This document shows positions 10,001-24,881 of a DNA stretch of 64,000 bases, piece by piece. Numbering within the stretch: the stretch's first letter is position 1; each line of letters starts with the position of its first letter. Origin of the DNA: Nostoc sp. GT001 (lineage in GTDB: Bacteria > Cyanobacteriota > Cyanobacteriia > Cyanobacteriales > Nostocaceae); contig NZ_JAUDRJ010000003.1 of the NCBI RefSeq assembly GCF_030382115.1, positions 1,195,332 to 1,259,331 of the forward strand. The letters are read 5' to 3'. The position numbers and the translations under genes are program-made. The notes under the pieces were generated by a model, which was given only the letters and a program-made list of their open reading frames with translations, made no database searches and had not been told where the DNA came from.

Positions 10001-11181
10001 ATCTTTATGAAGCCGAACTAACGGCACGAAACGCTGCTGAATCAGCAAACCGCATCAAAGATGAATTTCTCGCTGTGCTATCTCATGAATTGAGAACACC
10101 ACTCAACCCGATTCTGGGTTGGACAAAACTAATGCGAACCCGCAAGCTCGATCAAGCAACAAGCGATCGCGCCCTCGAAACCATTGAGCGTAATGCCAAG
10201 TTACAAACTCAATTAATTGAAGATTTGCTGGATGTTTCCCGCATCCTTCAGGGTAAACTTAACCTCAACTTCGGCCGGATTAATTTGGTATCAGTAATTG
10301 AAGCTGCCATTGAGACAGTGCGTTTATCAGCGGAAGCTAAGTCTATCCAGATTCAGGCAAGTCTTGAATCTGGTGCTGGGGAAGTTTTAGGTGATGCCAA
10401 TCGACTACAACAAGTCATTTGGAATATCCTTTCTAATGCGATTAAGTTTACTCCCATCGGTGGACAGGTAAAAATTAAATTAGAGCAAGTTGGTTCACAG
10501 GCACAAGTCTGCGTCACTGACACAGGGAAAGGAATTGCACCTGAGTTCTTACCTTATGTCTTTGATTATTTCCGTCAAGCAGATGGGGCGACAACTCGAA
10601 AATTTGGCGGTTTAGGTTTAGGATTAGCGATCGTCCGCCATCTCGTAGAACTTCACGGGGGGACTGTGCAAGCAGAAAGTCTGGGCGAAGCACAAGGAGC
10701 AACTTTCATCGTCAGACTTCCATACTTACAGGATGAAAGCAAAAAAATCAAGGATGCAAAAGATAACTCCTCACTGGTGGCGGATCAGTCCTCGCCCCTG
10801 TCTGGCTTAGAGATTCTGGTGGTGGATGATGATGCAGATATGCGAGAATTTTTGCCCTTCATGCTGGAGCAATATGGTGCAACTGTTACCGTTGTCGCCT
10901 CAGCCATTGAAGCTTTAACTGCCTTGAGTCAATCCCAGCCAAATCTAATTATCAGCGATATTGGGATGCCAGAAATGGATGGCTATATGCTGATGCGACA
11001 GATCAGAAGTCTGGAACCAGAGCAAGGAGGGACAATTCCCGCGATCGCTTTAACTGCTTATGCTGGTGAGATGGATCATCAGCAAGCGATCGCTGTGGGA
11101 TTTCAACAGCATATTTCTAAGCCTGTAGATCCAGAAGAATTGGTGAAAGCGATCGCGTCATTGGTTCCCGATTTGGCATGA
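4069..11181 (+). CDS. Giant Ser/Thr kinase-AAA-GAF-PAS-hybrid histidine kinase (HstK-like)
   Basis: Cytoplasmic multi-sensor signalling protein of about 2370 aa. Order seen: Ser/Thr kinase (about 1-265; VHKDIKPQN catalytic loop, DFG), AAA ATPase (Walker A GYAGVGKST near 330, Walker B LTVFLDD), a long alpha-helical repeat-like linker (about 700-1290), GAF (about 1320-1470), PAS (about 1490-1600), two further GAFs (about 1640-1990), histidine kinase (phospho-His in SHELRTP near 2005; ATPase NAIKFTP and DTGKGI) and a receiver (from about 2250, phospho-Asp in ISDIGMP). All key residues are present, so both kinase activities are plausible. A GTG at 4060 is in frame, but ATG 4069 has GGAG eight bases upstream and is preferred. 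No transmembrane segment was seen. The architecture matches the HstK class of cyanobacterial dual kinases; the signal is unknown. Confidence 0.93.
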   Translation: MMIALPGFQIVTLLKAGVKAVIYRGIKVKEQRPVIIKGLRPEQCTPNNIEQLKHEYAIAQRLNSAAAVKAYALEMHQGIPYLIMEDFQARSLDQLLDQFQQPVPFLKIAIHITSKLAQIHTHHIVHKDIKPQNILINLETNQVKIADFGIAAFIPYQQQIVSSSSRIEGSLPYLSPEQTGRMNRGIDHRSDLYSLGITFYEMLTGQLPFQGKDPLEWVHCHIAKSPLFPSKLNSDIPQMLCEIIMKLLSKVAEQRYQSALGLQFDLEKCLKQLEITGEIQSFVLGEQDISERFQIPQKLYGREPEIAKLLQAFERVVNQGKPEIVLVSGYAGVGKSTLVKEIHKPIVRERGVFISGKFDQYKRDIPYSTIVQAFQTLARQILTEPKDQLATWKKRIQAALGNNGKLITDVITEVELIVGEQSHIPELGPAESQNRFNLVFQNFISVFAQKEHPLTVFLDDMQWADTATLNLIQTIIAGSNIQYLCFILAYRNNEVDIVHPFNLMIEKVRQYGARTTEILLTPLNLVYVNQLIADTLHSSAEQVESLAKLVSQKTDGNPFFVNEFLKTLHQENLLNFDHLQSLSNGGSKRGWRWDIAEIEAQGITDNIVNLIIERMQKLPLATQQVLKLASCIGNRFDLEVLALVGEQSIEETANALVEAILRGLIISIESDESVDKNYRFYHDRVQQAAYALIADESKSAVHLKIGQLLLKNANAEQVNEQIFDLVNQLNLAVDLIIEQTEKDQLVRLNLIAGKKAKASTAYTPAKRFFSVAINLLAENAWMEQYDQTFTLFREQAECEFLTGNLEQAEELFELLLLKAKSHVEKSNIYMLQIRLYQVAGRYEEALILGLKALKLFGVTLPNTNEEVQSAIAIEKNQILINLNDRQVSDLINAPVIQDQNIKTLISLLTTLGPPTYLGKPHIFPLVVLKAVNYSLKFGNTEDSCFAYSMYAMLLVSIFHDIPTGYAFSEMTIQLNEKLHDLKLQGVVLHIHGSHINVWCKHIASDITFLERGFIGCVEAGDVTMANYNGYQGSWQIIQLGYPLTDTYKSLEKYTAFARQSKHDAVYQTIRLEQMLLMNLRGLTHHNLTLSSDYFDESQALSIITDAGFVSGIIFYHIIKLIIFFTYRQYTEALNCALELTNFPVTTLALPIETDYVLYYSLTLTALYPTVSFQEQEKFLQTLESHQQQLQYWANHCPENFLHKSQLVAAEIACIKGRELAAMRLYEQSIASAREQGFVQYEALANELAAKFYLERDFELIAKTYLEAAKNAYMRWEAFAKVKHLEESYPQLLLQQQLVSNGTFITTGEHLDFLSVVKASQTISSEIVFSRLLKTLMQIVIEQAGAEIGYLLLEHDQNLVIEVEAKVNPQAEKLNVSRLVLEGEISQVIPQSMLNYVQRTHEIVILHNATEQNLFSKDEYVIQKQPKSVLCLPIARQSKLLGILYLENNLISSAFTKEKLSVLEILTVQIAISLENARLYQGLEDSQAQLSLALKSAQIGVWSWDIASDRFDWDEQIYQLFGLTPETFAGTSEALLARLYPDDRGLLAQSLSRAINEGVEHNLEYRIIQDDGSIRYAACRGKAFFNEAGIATHMSGVVLDVTDRKQSEAERIQLIQEQTARLEAEADQQRAGFLAQVSATLASSLDYESTLASVANLVVPYFADWCGVDLLQDNQSINRVAVAHRDPEKVRLGWELYQRYPRDLNAQEGVPKVLRTGQAEMITEISDALLARAIPDPEHLHIIRELGLNSCIVLPLMARGRIFGAISFVNAESERRYGTADLSLAEDIAHRAAIAIDNARLYQEAQQAQKTAERALERIARLQSITAALSESLTPAQVSDVIVEQSMAALGASSALVALVNESKTKLEIVRAVGYKQDLIDAWRTFAIDSPSPLAEAVRTGKPIWAQPTENRVACYPHLAEIYAQYDFNAWISIPLMVEGWAVGGISLGFTQPQQLSEEDQAFILAVAQQCAQAIARAHLYEAELTARNAAESANRIKDEFLAVLSHELRTPLNPILGWTKLMRTRKLDQATSDRALETIERNAKLQTQLIEDLLDVSRILQGKLNLNFGRINLVSVIEAAIETVRLSAEAKSIQIQASLESGAGEVLGDANRLQQVIWNILSNAIKFTPIGGQVKIKLEQVGSQAQVCVTDTGKGIAPEFLPYVFDYFRQADGATTRKFGGLGLGLAIVRHLVELHGGTVQAESLGEAQGATFIVRLPYLQDESKKIKDAKDNSSLVADQSSPLSGLEILVVDDDADMREFLPFMLEQYGATVTVVASAIEALTALSQSQPNLIISDIGMPEMDGYMLMRQIRSLEPEQGGTIPAIALTAYAGEMDHQQAIAVGFQQHISKPVDPEELVKAIASLVPDLA

Positions 11182-11318
11182 TGGTGGAATATAGCAGGTT
11201 ACAATTTTGGCAGAGTCAATTCCTTCACTCTAACCGATTAAAAGTCAATAAGGTTCAGTTAGGGCTTGATCCTGCTAGAGGAGGTCAGTGATCATGTACA
11301 ACAAAATAAGGAGGTAAT

Positions 11319-11531
11319 TTGACCCAAGAAAAACAGCCAAACGAGGGTATAAGGCGCTCTCAGGGTAAATTTGACCCCTTCCAAGAAACTAGGCAAGAGT
11401 CAGCAGCAGCATCCGAGGAACGCTGTAAAAGAATAGCCAGAAACACAGGTAAACGATTAGTCGAAATAATCGACACAGAAGACGAACCTCTACCAATAAT
11501 TTGTATTTTTGAGGACTACCCAGATGACTGA
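11319..11531 (+). CDS. Small hypothetical protein, TTG start
   Basis: A 70-residue charged protein with no family I recognise. The case for it being a gene is translational: an excellent Shine-Dalgarno, AAGGAGGT at 11308-11315, lies four bases before a TTG at 11319, and there is no ATG nearby. The first half is rich in Q, R, S and E, and the C-terminus is acidic and hydrophobic ([13 protein letters not shown]). It overlaps the next gene by eight bases, which suggests translational coupling. It lies just downstream of the giant Ser/Thr-histidine kinase and could be cotranscribed with it (137-bp gap). Confidence 0.6.
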   Translation: MTQEKQPNEGIRRSQGKFDPFQETRQESAAASEERCKRIARNTGKRLVEIIDTEDEPLPIICIFEDYPDD

Positions 11532-11751
11532 GACAGCAACCCAAATACCGTTAACCGCCTTACTTCCTATGCTGACAGCGATTGGCGAACGGGACTACCC
11601 ACGTTTTAAAGAGCTTGAGATTGATTTTGCCTCTACTCACGGCGTAGAAGTGTGGGAGGATGTTTTTAATTTTCGTCTCAAGCCAGCACTGGACAAAGAC
11701 TCTGACCGTTGGCTGTTAATTCAAAAATGCAGTAAAGGTTTTACAGTAGTA

Positions 11752-11763
<12 letters not shown>
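11524..11763 (+). CDS. Small hypothetical protein coupled to the preceding gene
   Basis: A 79-residue protein starting at ATG 11524, with GAGG at 11511-11514 as ribosome-binding site. An in-frame TTG at 11509 is less likely. It overlaps the previous small gene by eight bases. It contains two tryptophans, in VEVWEDVFN and DRWLLIQKC, and a predicted alpha/beta composition. I do not recognise a family. Its last 12 bases overlap the 3' end of the convergent poly-HAMP kinase. The pair may be a small regulatory or toxin-antitoxin-like unit, but nothing in the sequence proves this. Confidence 0.6.
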
Positions 11764-18411
<6,648 letters not shown>

Positions 18412-18862
18412 AGCCTGATCTCTAAAAAATTTAGTAGGTTTTTGTGTTTAAAGAAGACTTTCTCAAAGCAGAAAGTTGATTTTAACTCTCATTAGTGTTT
18501 TTAAGTTTTCTGGTACTCACCATAGCAACAAATCTTTGGTAATTTGATTAGCTTGAAGTACGTAGTTATTTAAATGTCGAATCTCCCTGGTAGTTACTGA
18601 TACTGAGGTTTGCACCAGTAAGACGTACTCATTCTAATGATAACGGGGGAAATTAAAATTTCTCAACGGACAAGGCAAGAGGGCTTGGTTAGGAAATACC
18701 TCAATCTACACGTAGTGATGCGTCCCAAACTATCAAAGGCATAAAATTACTGGGTGAAGTGATCGCGATTCGCGATTAAATAAAGATTTAATATTATAAG
18801 GGATGCGTTATTGTCCGCCGACTTGACTCATTACAATCTTAATTAAAATATTCTCTAAGTCG
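18412..18862. other. Intergenic region, promoter side of the poly-HAMP kinase
   Basis: 451 bp without a convincing gene. It holds the upstream region of the leftward poly-HAMP kinase and the downstream region of the leftward small gene at 18863. A near-HIP1 GTGATCGCGATTCGCGATTA sits at 18759-18778. I see no RNA gene or strong terminator. Confidence 0.5.
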
Positions 18863-19090
18863 CTATTCAATAATTTCGTCATATTGATTAGCGTCGTCTT
18901 CGGGTAATTCTTTAATTTCCAACAATACATCCGCCAAAGTTTTTTCATCTAGCCATTGATGACGTTCTTTGGTGTAGTCTCCTTTACCCAGACTGAAATA
19001 TTGAATAAACCGAATAGTATCAGCAACTCCTAGAGAATTGATTAAGGCATCGTAGCCCTGTTTAATAATTTCATTTTGGGTTTTCATCAT
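18863..19090 (-). CDS. Small hypothetical protein paired with a PIN remnant
   Basis: A 75-aa acidic protein beginning MMKTQNEIIKQGYDALINSLGVADTI, with a GDYTKERHQWLDEKTL segment in the middle and an acidic tail. I recall similar small proteins beside PIN-domain genes in cyanobacteria, but cannot name a family. Its start codon lies inside the last codons of the upstream PIN frame (20-base overlap), as in coupled toxin-antitoxin pairs, so an antitoxin-like role is possible. If so, the partner toxin is degraded here and this gene may be an orphan. Confidence 0.6.
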   Translation of the reverse strand: MMKTQNEIIKQGYDALINSLGVADTIRFIQYFSLGKGDYTKERHQWLDEKTLADVLLEIKELPEDDANQYDEIIE

Positions 19091-19432
19091 TACTTTCCTC
19101 GGCTTGTATTACTTCAGCCAGCCATTGAACGGTATTATTAATCAATACGTTAATTAATTGAAAGTTTTTTTGAGCTTTTTTGAAGAGTCTGTCATCTGTT
19201 GTGAGAAATACATCAGCCTGACTTCTTTCCGCACTGGCAATGTGAGTGGCATCATAGCTGGAGAATCCTAATTTTTGAAGTTCAGCGGCTCTATGTTCAA
19301 TGAAGGTGCTATTAATAACTTTAATTTTAGCAATGTCGAGTAATTTTTTGACTTAGAAGTTAAAAGGGTTTGGCGTAGCCTCCCAAAGAAATGGTATAAC
19401 TGTTCATATACAGCAGTAAAAGAATTTTCCAT
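19071..19432 (-). pseudogene. PIN-domain (VapC-like) nuclease remnant
   Basis: Bases 19352-19071 read as the C-terminal part of a PIN-domain protein, ending a few codons inside the next gene. The fragment contains KLLDIAKIKVINSTFIEH, the conserved YDATHIASAE motif and the FLTTDDRLFKKA motif. The N-terminal half with the first catalytic aspartate (usually LDTNV/LDSNV) is missing. An upstream frame starting at 19432 would join it if one A were added to the A6 run near 19345, but that frame also lacks the PIN N-terminus and contains a GAGGCTACGCC repeat fragment. PIN toxins are Mg-dependent RNases; this copy should be inactive. Confidence 0.65.
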
Positions 19433-19466
19433 ACCTAACCCCAAAGACCTTACTTCAAGTCTATAA

Positions 19467-20228
19467 CTATATTAGCTTTTGCATTCCAGCCACAACAATT
19501 TCTGCCAGGTTATCTGATAAAGTTAGAAGCGGCTTTTGGAGTCCCCATTCCTTAACTTTAGTTGCGGAAAGAGCGCCATGAGCCGTTGCATTCCGCAGTG
19601 CTTTCGCGAGTCTTACAGCTTCAACCCAATTAGAAACAGGTTGAGATTTCACTATCCAATTTTCGATGATTTCTTGATCTCCATTTCCAAGGCTGAGAAA
19701 ATCTGCAAGTGCGCTCTTTCCTTGAATTGATGGATTTCTATTAAGCCACTTCTCAAGATTGACTTTTTTTGAATCGGGTGAATTTAATGGATTATAATTG
19801 TTTGCTAAATCACATTTAACCGTGAAATCTTTAATATTTTTTGTATCCAGACCTCCATTACTTTTTTTCAATAGCAATGTTTTTGTAATTGTTTCAAATC
19901 CACCCCAGGTCATCACAAGTCGCCACTGAATACCACGTGCTTTATGTGTATCATTGGGTTTGTCAACTGAGCTATGACCAACAGATGGCTCGTGCCATTC
20001 TAAGCCAGATTTAATCAGATAAAATCCTTTTGATAAGCCTTGGATAACATCATAGATATGGTCTGAGTTGTCTGAATGAGCCTGGTTGAAGTGTGAAAGC
20101 CTCTGGTGTATGTGCTTGCACTTGGCTGGATCGTTTATACAAGATTCATAGGAACCAAGAAATTGCCATAGTTCGCGCGAGACATCTTCAAGACGTGTAG
20201 ATATATTCAGAGAATTTTGGATAATCAT
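19467..20228 (-). CDS. HEPN-like protein with R-x4-H motif
   Basis: A 253-aa, mostly alpha-helical soluble protein with no named family that I recognise. The C-terminal part has LRNATAHG, where R212 and H217 form the R-x4-6-H motif of HEPN domains. HEPN proteins include metal-independent RNases in toxin-antitoxin, abortive-infection and CRISPR-associated systems. Large apo-HEPN families with unknown substrates also exist in cyanobacteria. The long charged N-terminal part (to about residue 110) is unassigned. It is preceded by a MITE-like element and followed by a PIN remnant, so this 2-kb stretch is accessory in character. The HEPN call rests on one motif plus helical content. Confidence 0.6.
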   Translation of the reverse strand: MIIQNSLNISTRLEDVSRELWQFLGSYESCINDPAKCKHIHQRLSHFNQAHSDNSDHIYDVIQGLSKGFYLIKSGLEWHEPSVGHSSVDKPNDTHKARGIQWRLVMTWGGFETITKTLLLKKSNGGLDTKNIKDFTVKCDLANNYNPLNSPDSKKVNLEKWLNRNPSIQGKSALADFLSLGNGDQEIIENWIVKSQPVSNWVEAVRLAKALRNATAHGALSATKVKEWGLQKPLLTLSDNLAEIVVAGMQKLI

Positions 20229-20255
20229 AATTATGAATAATATTTGTTTGGTGTC

Positions 20256-20477
20256 ATATCATGTCCACTTGATTGCTTATTAAACCCGAAGAACCCCACC
20301 CCCGCCAAAGCTACGCTTTGTCTCCCCTCCCGAAGAGCGGGGAGGGGATTAAGGGGAGCCAGTGCGGTCTTCTCCCAAGGGGAGACGCCAAGGGCGATGG
20401 GGTCTCCCCAAGTGGAGCATCTGGCGTGTGGGGTGCAATGACTGTGGGTAGCATAACTAATTATGCGGACATGATAT
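20256..20477. mobile_element. MITE-like element, copy A
   Basis: A 222-bp non-coding element bounded by imperfect 13-base terminal inverted repeats (ATATCATGTCCAC at 20256, GCGGACATGATAT ending at 20477). Next to the ends are GATTGCTTATTAAACCC and CATAACTAATTAT. A second, shorter copy in opposite orientation lies at 46400-46535 and shares both ends plus the GGGGTGGGGTTCT and TTGCACCCC segments. Copy A carries extra G+C-rich hairpin sequence in the middle. It has no ORF of its own, which suggests transposition in trans. No clear target duplication was found. Confidence 0.7.
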
Positions 20478-22742
20478 CATTACAAAAATATAGACAGAAA
20501 CAGCCTATCTTTAGGGAAGTATTCTGCATATAAATTGGTTTAATTATTCTATTTAGATAATTTAAATATTAATTCAGTATTTATACTGGATTAAACCACA
20601 ACCCCTTCCAACTCTTCATCTGTCAACTCATACAATTGGCGCAACTTATTTAACTTATCACCATCAGCTTCCCAGAAACCCCGCCCATGCGCTTCCAACA
20701 TTCGGCCTAAAATATTGCGAAAAGCTTCAGGGTTTGCCTTGCGTAATTTATCCGCCATCTCTGCATCTAAGGCATAAGTATCAGCCGCTTGGTCATAAAC
20801 CCAATCATCGGTAAAATCGGCAGTACCACCCCAGCCAATCAACGCCGTCATCCGTTGGGAAATTTCAAACGCACCACCAGAACCTTGATTCGCCATTGCT
20901 TGCGCCCATTTGGGATTTACCAACTTGGTGCGATACTCCATTCTAAGCAAATCATCTAACTTGCGGGGTGTAGTATCTTTCGAGAAACTTTCTACAAAGC
21001 TGGTTGTAACCTTCTTACCGCCTTGTTTTTCTGCCGCCTTTTTCAAACCGCCAGTATTGGCGTAATATTCTTGAATATCCGTTAAACCATATTCTACCGA
21101 ATCGATTTCTTGGACAATGCGATCGCTAGTTTTTAACAACGTATTCAAAACTTCTGGTCTAGCTTGACCTTTATCTTCTCTCCCATAGCTAAACACGTTG
21201 CGACTTTGCCAAGTATTGCCTAACTCTTCACCAGATTCCCAGTTACCATCAACCACTCTATCATTCACCAAAGAACCAAAATCACCCGCCGGGTTAGAAA
21301 ACAATCTCGCCGAGGCATTTTCCACACCTTGGGCTTTTAAAGCCAAAGCGTGTTTCCTAATAAAATTCCGATCTTCCGGTTCATCAGCATCAGCCGCCCG
21401 TTGAAATAAATCATCCAACAATTCGATGATATTTACAAAACTATCCCGGAAAATCCCAGATAAATTACCCAACACATCAACGCGGGGATGTCCAACCTCA
21501 GCCAACGGCTTCAACTCATAACGAACAACCCTACCAGTTCCTTCCTTAACAGGTTCAGCCCCCACCAATTCCAACAGAATCCCCAAAGATTCGCCCTTAG
21601 TTTTAATTGCATCCAATCCCCAAAGCATCACCGCCACCGTTTCAGGATATTTACCATATTCATCCAAATGCTGGGCGATAATTTTTTGAGCAATTTCCCG
21701 TCCCCGTTCATACGCCGCAGGTGAAGGCATCCGATAAGGATCTAAAGCATGAATATTCCTCCCAGTCGGTAGCACACCAACGCCATCCCGCAACAAATCT
21801 CCACCAGGCGCAGGCGGAATATATTCCCCATTCAACCCCCTTAACAAATTCGTTAACTCATCCGTAGATTGCATCAACAAGTCTTTGATTAGTTTTTCTT
21901 CTTCTCTTTCTCCTTCATCCTCCCCAAAATATGCCTCCAAATAAGAAGCCAATTCCTCTTCATTTGGTGCTTCCCCCAAAGTATGCAACCCCGAAGAAAA
22001 CAACCGATTTTCTAAAACCTGTAAATATCCATACAACTCCACCAAATAATCATCAAAAGCATGACTGCTAAACATCCGCACATTTTCGGGAGTAAACGCA
22101 ATACCCAACCGTTTAGCATCCTCAAACGGACAATCTGCATCCAAACCAGAGTCCACAATTTTTTTACAAATCCCTTCCTTCAAAACATAATTCTTTTGTG
22201 GATCTTTACGATACTCCGAAATCAAATCACGCAACGCCACCAATTCCTTATATAAACCTGCACGACCATAAGGCGGTACATTATGAGAAATCAACACACC
22301 ATAACCGCGACGTTTTGCCAACATCGATTCAGACGGATTATTCGCAGCATATATATATAGATTAGGCAAATTTCCTAACAGGATATCCGACCAAGAATAA
22401 CCCGTATTACCCAACGGAGAACCAGGCAACCATTCCACCGTCCCATGCATTCCAAAATGAACTACAGCATCAGCTTGAAACTCATTTTGCAACCATTTAT
22501 AGTAAGCAGCATATTGCGGATGTGGTGTTAAATCTCGTTCAAACATTAAGCGCATCGGGTCGCCTTGTATACCCAAAGGTGGTTGTACACCTATCCAGAC
22601 ATTGCCTAATTGCACGCCACCAATCTGAAAATCATCGCCATAGGTTTTAATACCAGTTCCCGTCAGAGATTTCCATTGTTTTTCGATGCGGGAAGTTTGC
22701 AAATATCCCAGCCATTTTTCTAGAGTGCGAACATTAACGCTT

Positions 22743-22795
22743 CTTGTGGGGTGGGCATCTTTCTCTAGGGGCGGGCAAGATGCCCACCCCACAAG
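22743..22795. repeat. Palindromic repeat translated within the chelatase gene, copy 1
   Basis: Perfect 18-base arms (CTTGTGGGGTGGGCATCT and its complement ending at 22795) surround a short spacer. It is read in frame as LVGWASCPP...KDAHPTR inside the chelatase, between two conserved segments. A second element of this family sits at 23571-23634 in the same gene. Confidence 0.85.
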
Positions 22796-23570
22796 AGGAT
22801 TAGATTCATCCGCCTCTTTTAAAGAGCGAATCAATTCTTCGCCATCATCTGGTAAATCTCCCACGGTGTAACCTTGTTCTTTAAGTGCGTGGAGAAACTT
22901 CAGCAAACTACGCGGCACATTTAATAATGCAGCTGTGCCTACAGCACCATAACCTGGAGGAAACCCATATAAAATGATGGCAATTTTGCGTTCAGATGCA
23001 GTTTTTTGCCGCAAACTCACCCAAGTTTTTACCCTACCAATTAATCGCTGCACCCGTTCGGGAACTAGATAAATATTTTCGCCTACCAAACCACCAAGGG
23101 GAACGGTATCAATAGCCCCATCCAATTCTGGTAAGGCGTACAATACTACACTTTGCAATCCGCCGATACCTTGACGCGTCCACGAGGAAATATCTTGAAT
23201 TAATAATGGTGCGGCAACAATATAAGGTACATTTTTGGCAGTGAGGATGCGTTTTGCTACTTCTATTTGACGGCCAGCTTCCATTGAACCAGCAGGGCCA
23301 CCCACCAGAGGAAAGCCAATTGTAGAGACGATCGCATCTACTTTAACTGCTTCACTAGATAGTGAGGGAGTTTCTATATTACCTAGTTGTCGTTGCTGAA
23401 TTTCATGGTCGGTTGTCATTAAATCTCGTACCGCTACGTGTCCTTCTACGCCGTTGATGAAGATGGGCAAAGGAGTTAAGTCAAGCTTTTTCAAAACTGC
23501 GAATTAGTTGGGGAATGTAGGGTTGTTTGGTGATGACGTGTTTTCTGTAAAGTAAAATACCCACAATAGG

Positions 23571-23634
23571 TTTTGTGGGGTGGGCATCTTGCGCGCCCTT
23601 TGACAATGGCAGGCGAGACGACTGCCCCACAAGA
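23571..23634. repeat. Palindromic repeat translated within the chelatase gene, copy 2
   Basis: A degraded member of the same family as 22743-22795, with left arm TTTGTGGGGTGGGCATCTT and right arm GACTGCCCCACAAGA. It is translated as SSRLPLSKGAQDAHPTKP between YLEWYLVG and VGILLYRKHVIT, which are contiguous or nearly so in ChlH proteins as I recall them. Confidence 0.75.
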
Positions 23635-24299
23635 TACCATTCTAAGTATGCTTTTGGCGATTCAAAAAACCCTTGATAGTCGGGGTGGAGTAATCCGATG
23701 TTGGGGGTTTCAATTAGCGGGGGAATGTCGCCGACTTTTAAATTTAAGTATTTTTCTGCTAGTGTCCAGAATAATGAAGCGACGTTTTCTGAACCGCCAG
23801 CATTCCAGTAACCATAGATAATTAACCAGTTGCGTAAGTCTTGGACTTTTTGCACTGGGACGTATTTTAGTAGTTTGGGGCCAATTTTTAAGAAGCTGAT
23901 GTAACCAGCGAGTTTATCTTCTTCTCGTCCGTTGCTAAATTTGTCGAGGATGAATTTAACTGGTTTGGGCATTCCTTTGGGTTTGTCGCCAATGGCAAAA
24001 TCACCCAATTTGGTTAAACTCATCAATTCCAAGGCTGATTCAAAGACTAGACGGATGGGAATTTGGGAAATGCGATCGCGCAACCACACAACTTGGTCAT
24101 AATCAAATAGTAGGCTACCAAAAAACACATCAGCGTTATCAAGTGCTGCTTCTACCTCGGTGCGAATGCTGGTAAGATCGCGATCACTAAATACCCGAAT
24201 ATCCAACTCAGGACAGCGAGAGTTAGCCAAAAAGGCTGCTTTTCTGTACAAGTCAGCGTTGAATGATTCAAACCCAGCAATCAAGACGATGCGTTTCAT

Positions 24300-24881
24300 G
24301 CCTGTAAGCTACGAAATATTTCTTTACTTAAATTTTAAACGTGCTTTCAGGCTGATTGTTAAATATCTACCCACAGATTCCGGTCAGTAGTTCCTTGAAG
24401 GAGTTAGAACTTCACTATCACCACTGCCTTTAAGCGTGGTTCTTTCTGCCTTCTCCCTCGTGCCTCTGAAGACTTTATAAGCCCACAGTCGCATCAAGAG
24501 GTGTGTTCTGTTTAGAGATTTGGGCATCTAACTAAGTATATTTCTCATGGCTTTCCACTTTTACAAAGCGTTATTATCTGAATCATGAAGGCAATTGCTG
24601 CATTTCAATTTATTGCAAAAATTAACTGGTTATTCCCGATATTGATAAATTATAATGGTTGTGTTTTTGGTTACAATATACCTTTGAATTAGTGGATTTT
24701 ATCACATATAATTTACTGTTCAGTTTCGCACAAAAATTTATTTGGTCTAACAGCGTGGTCATGCTTAAAAGAAGACGGATATTGCTAACCAGTAATTCAA
24801 AAAAATTATTATCCAAGCTTTGTCTCTATAATTAGAAGAGTTTTGAACTAGTGTAAAAACGAGTAAATTGAGGATGAAATC
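24300..24881. other. Intergenic region between chelatase and amidase genes
   Basis: 582 bp between divergent genes. The part from about 24560 is A+T-rich and should contain the amidase promoter. The part from 24380 to 24530 is less A+T-rich and has a 47-codon open stretch on the minus strand that resembles no protein known to me. No RNA gene, riboswitch or insertion-sequence end was recognised. Confidence 0.45.

Larger units (their letters stand above)
20591..24299 (-). pseudogene. Magnesium/cobalt chelatase large subunit (ChlH/CobN family paralogue), frameshifted
   Basis: Large porphyrin-binding subunit of an ATP-dependent metal chelatase. The sequence is closest to ChlH/BchH: MHGTVEWLPGSPLGNTGYSW and NVPPYGRAGLYKELVALRDL in the middle, and the GWGGTADFTDDWVYDQAADTY region near the end. 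It reads as two frames, 24299-23481 (272 aa) and 23494-20591 (967 aa). Removing one T from coding-strand GCTTGA (plus-strand A23483 or A23484) gives SFEKADLTPLPIFINGVEGH and one protein of about 1235 aa. The N-terminus differs from canonical ChlH, so it is probably a second paralogue. Two palindromic repeats are translated in frame (22743-22795 and 23571-23634). No other chelatase or tetrapyrrole genes are adjacent. Confidence 0.85.

Noticed and set aside
24380..24530. Possible IS200/IS605 right-end or short gene on the minus strand
   Set aside because: No TnpB motif, no characteristic hairpin end and no recognisable protein similarity.
24300..24881. Search for a cobalamin or other riboswitch upstream of the chelatase and amidase genes
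   Set aside because: No conserved box or plausible long leader structure could be recognised by eye.
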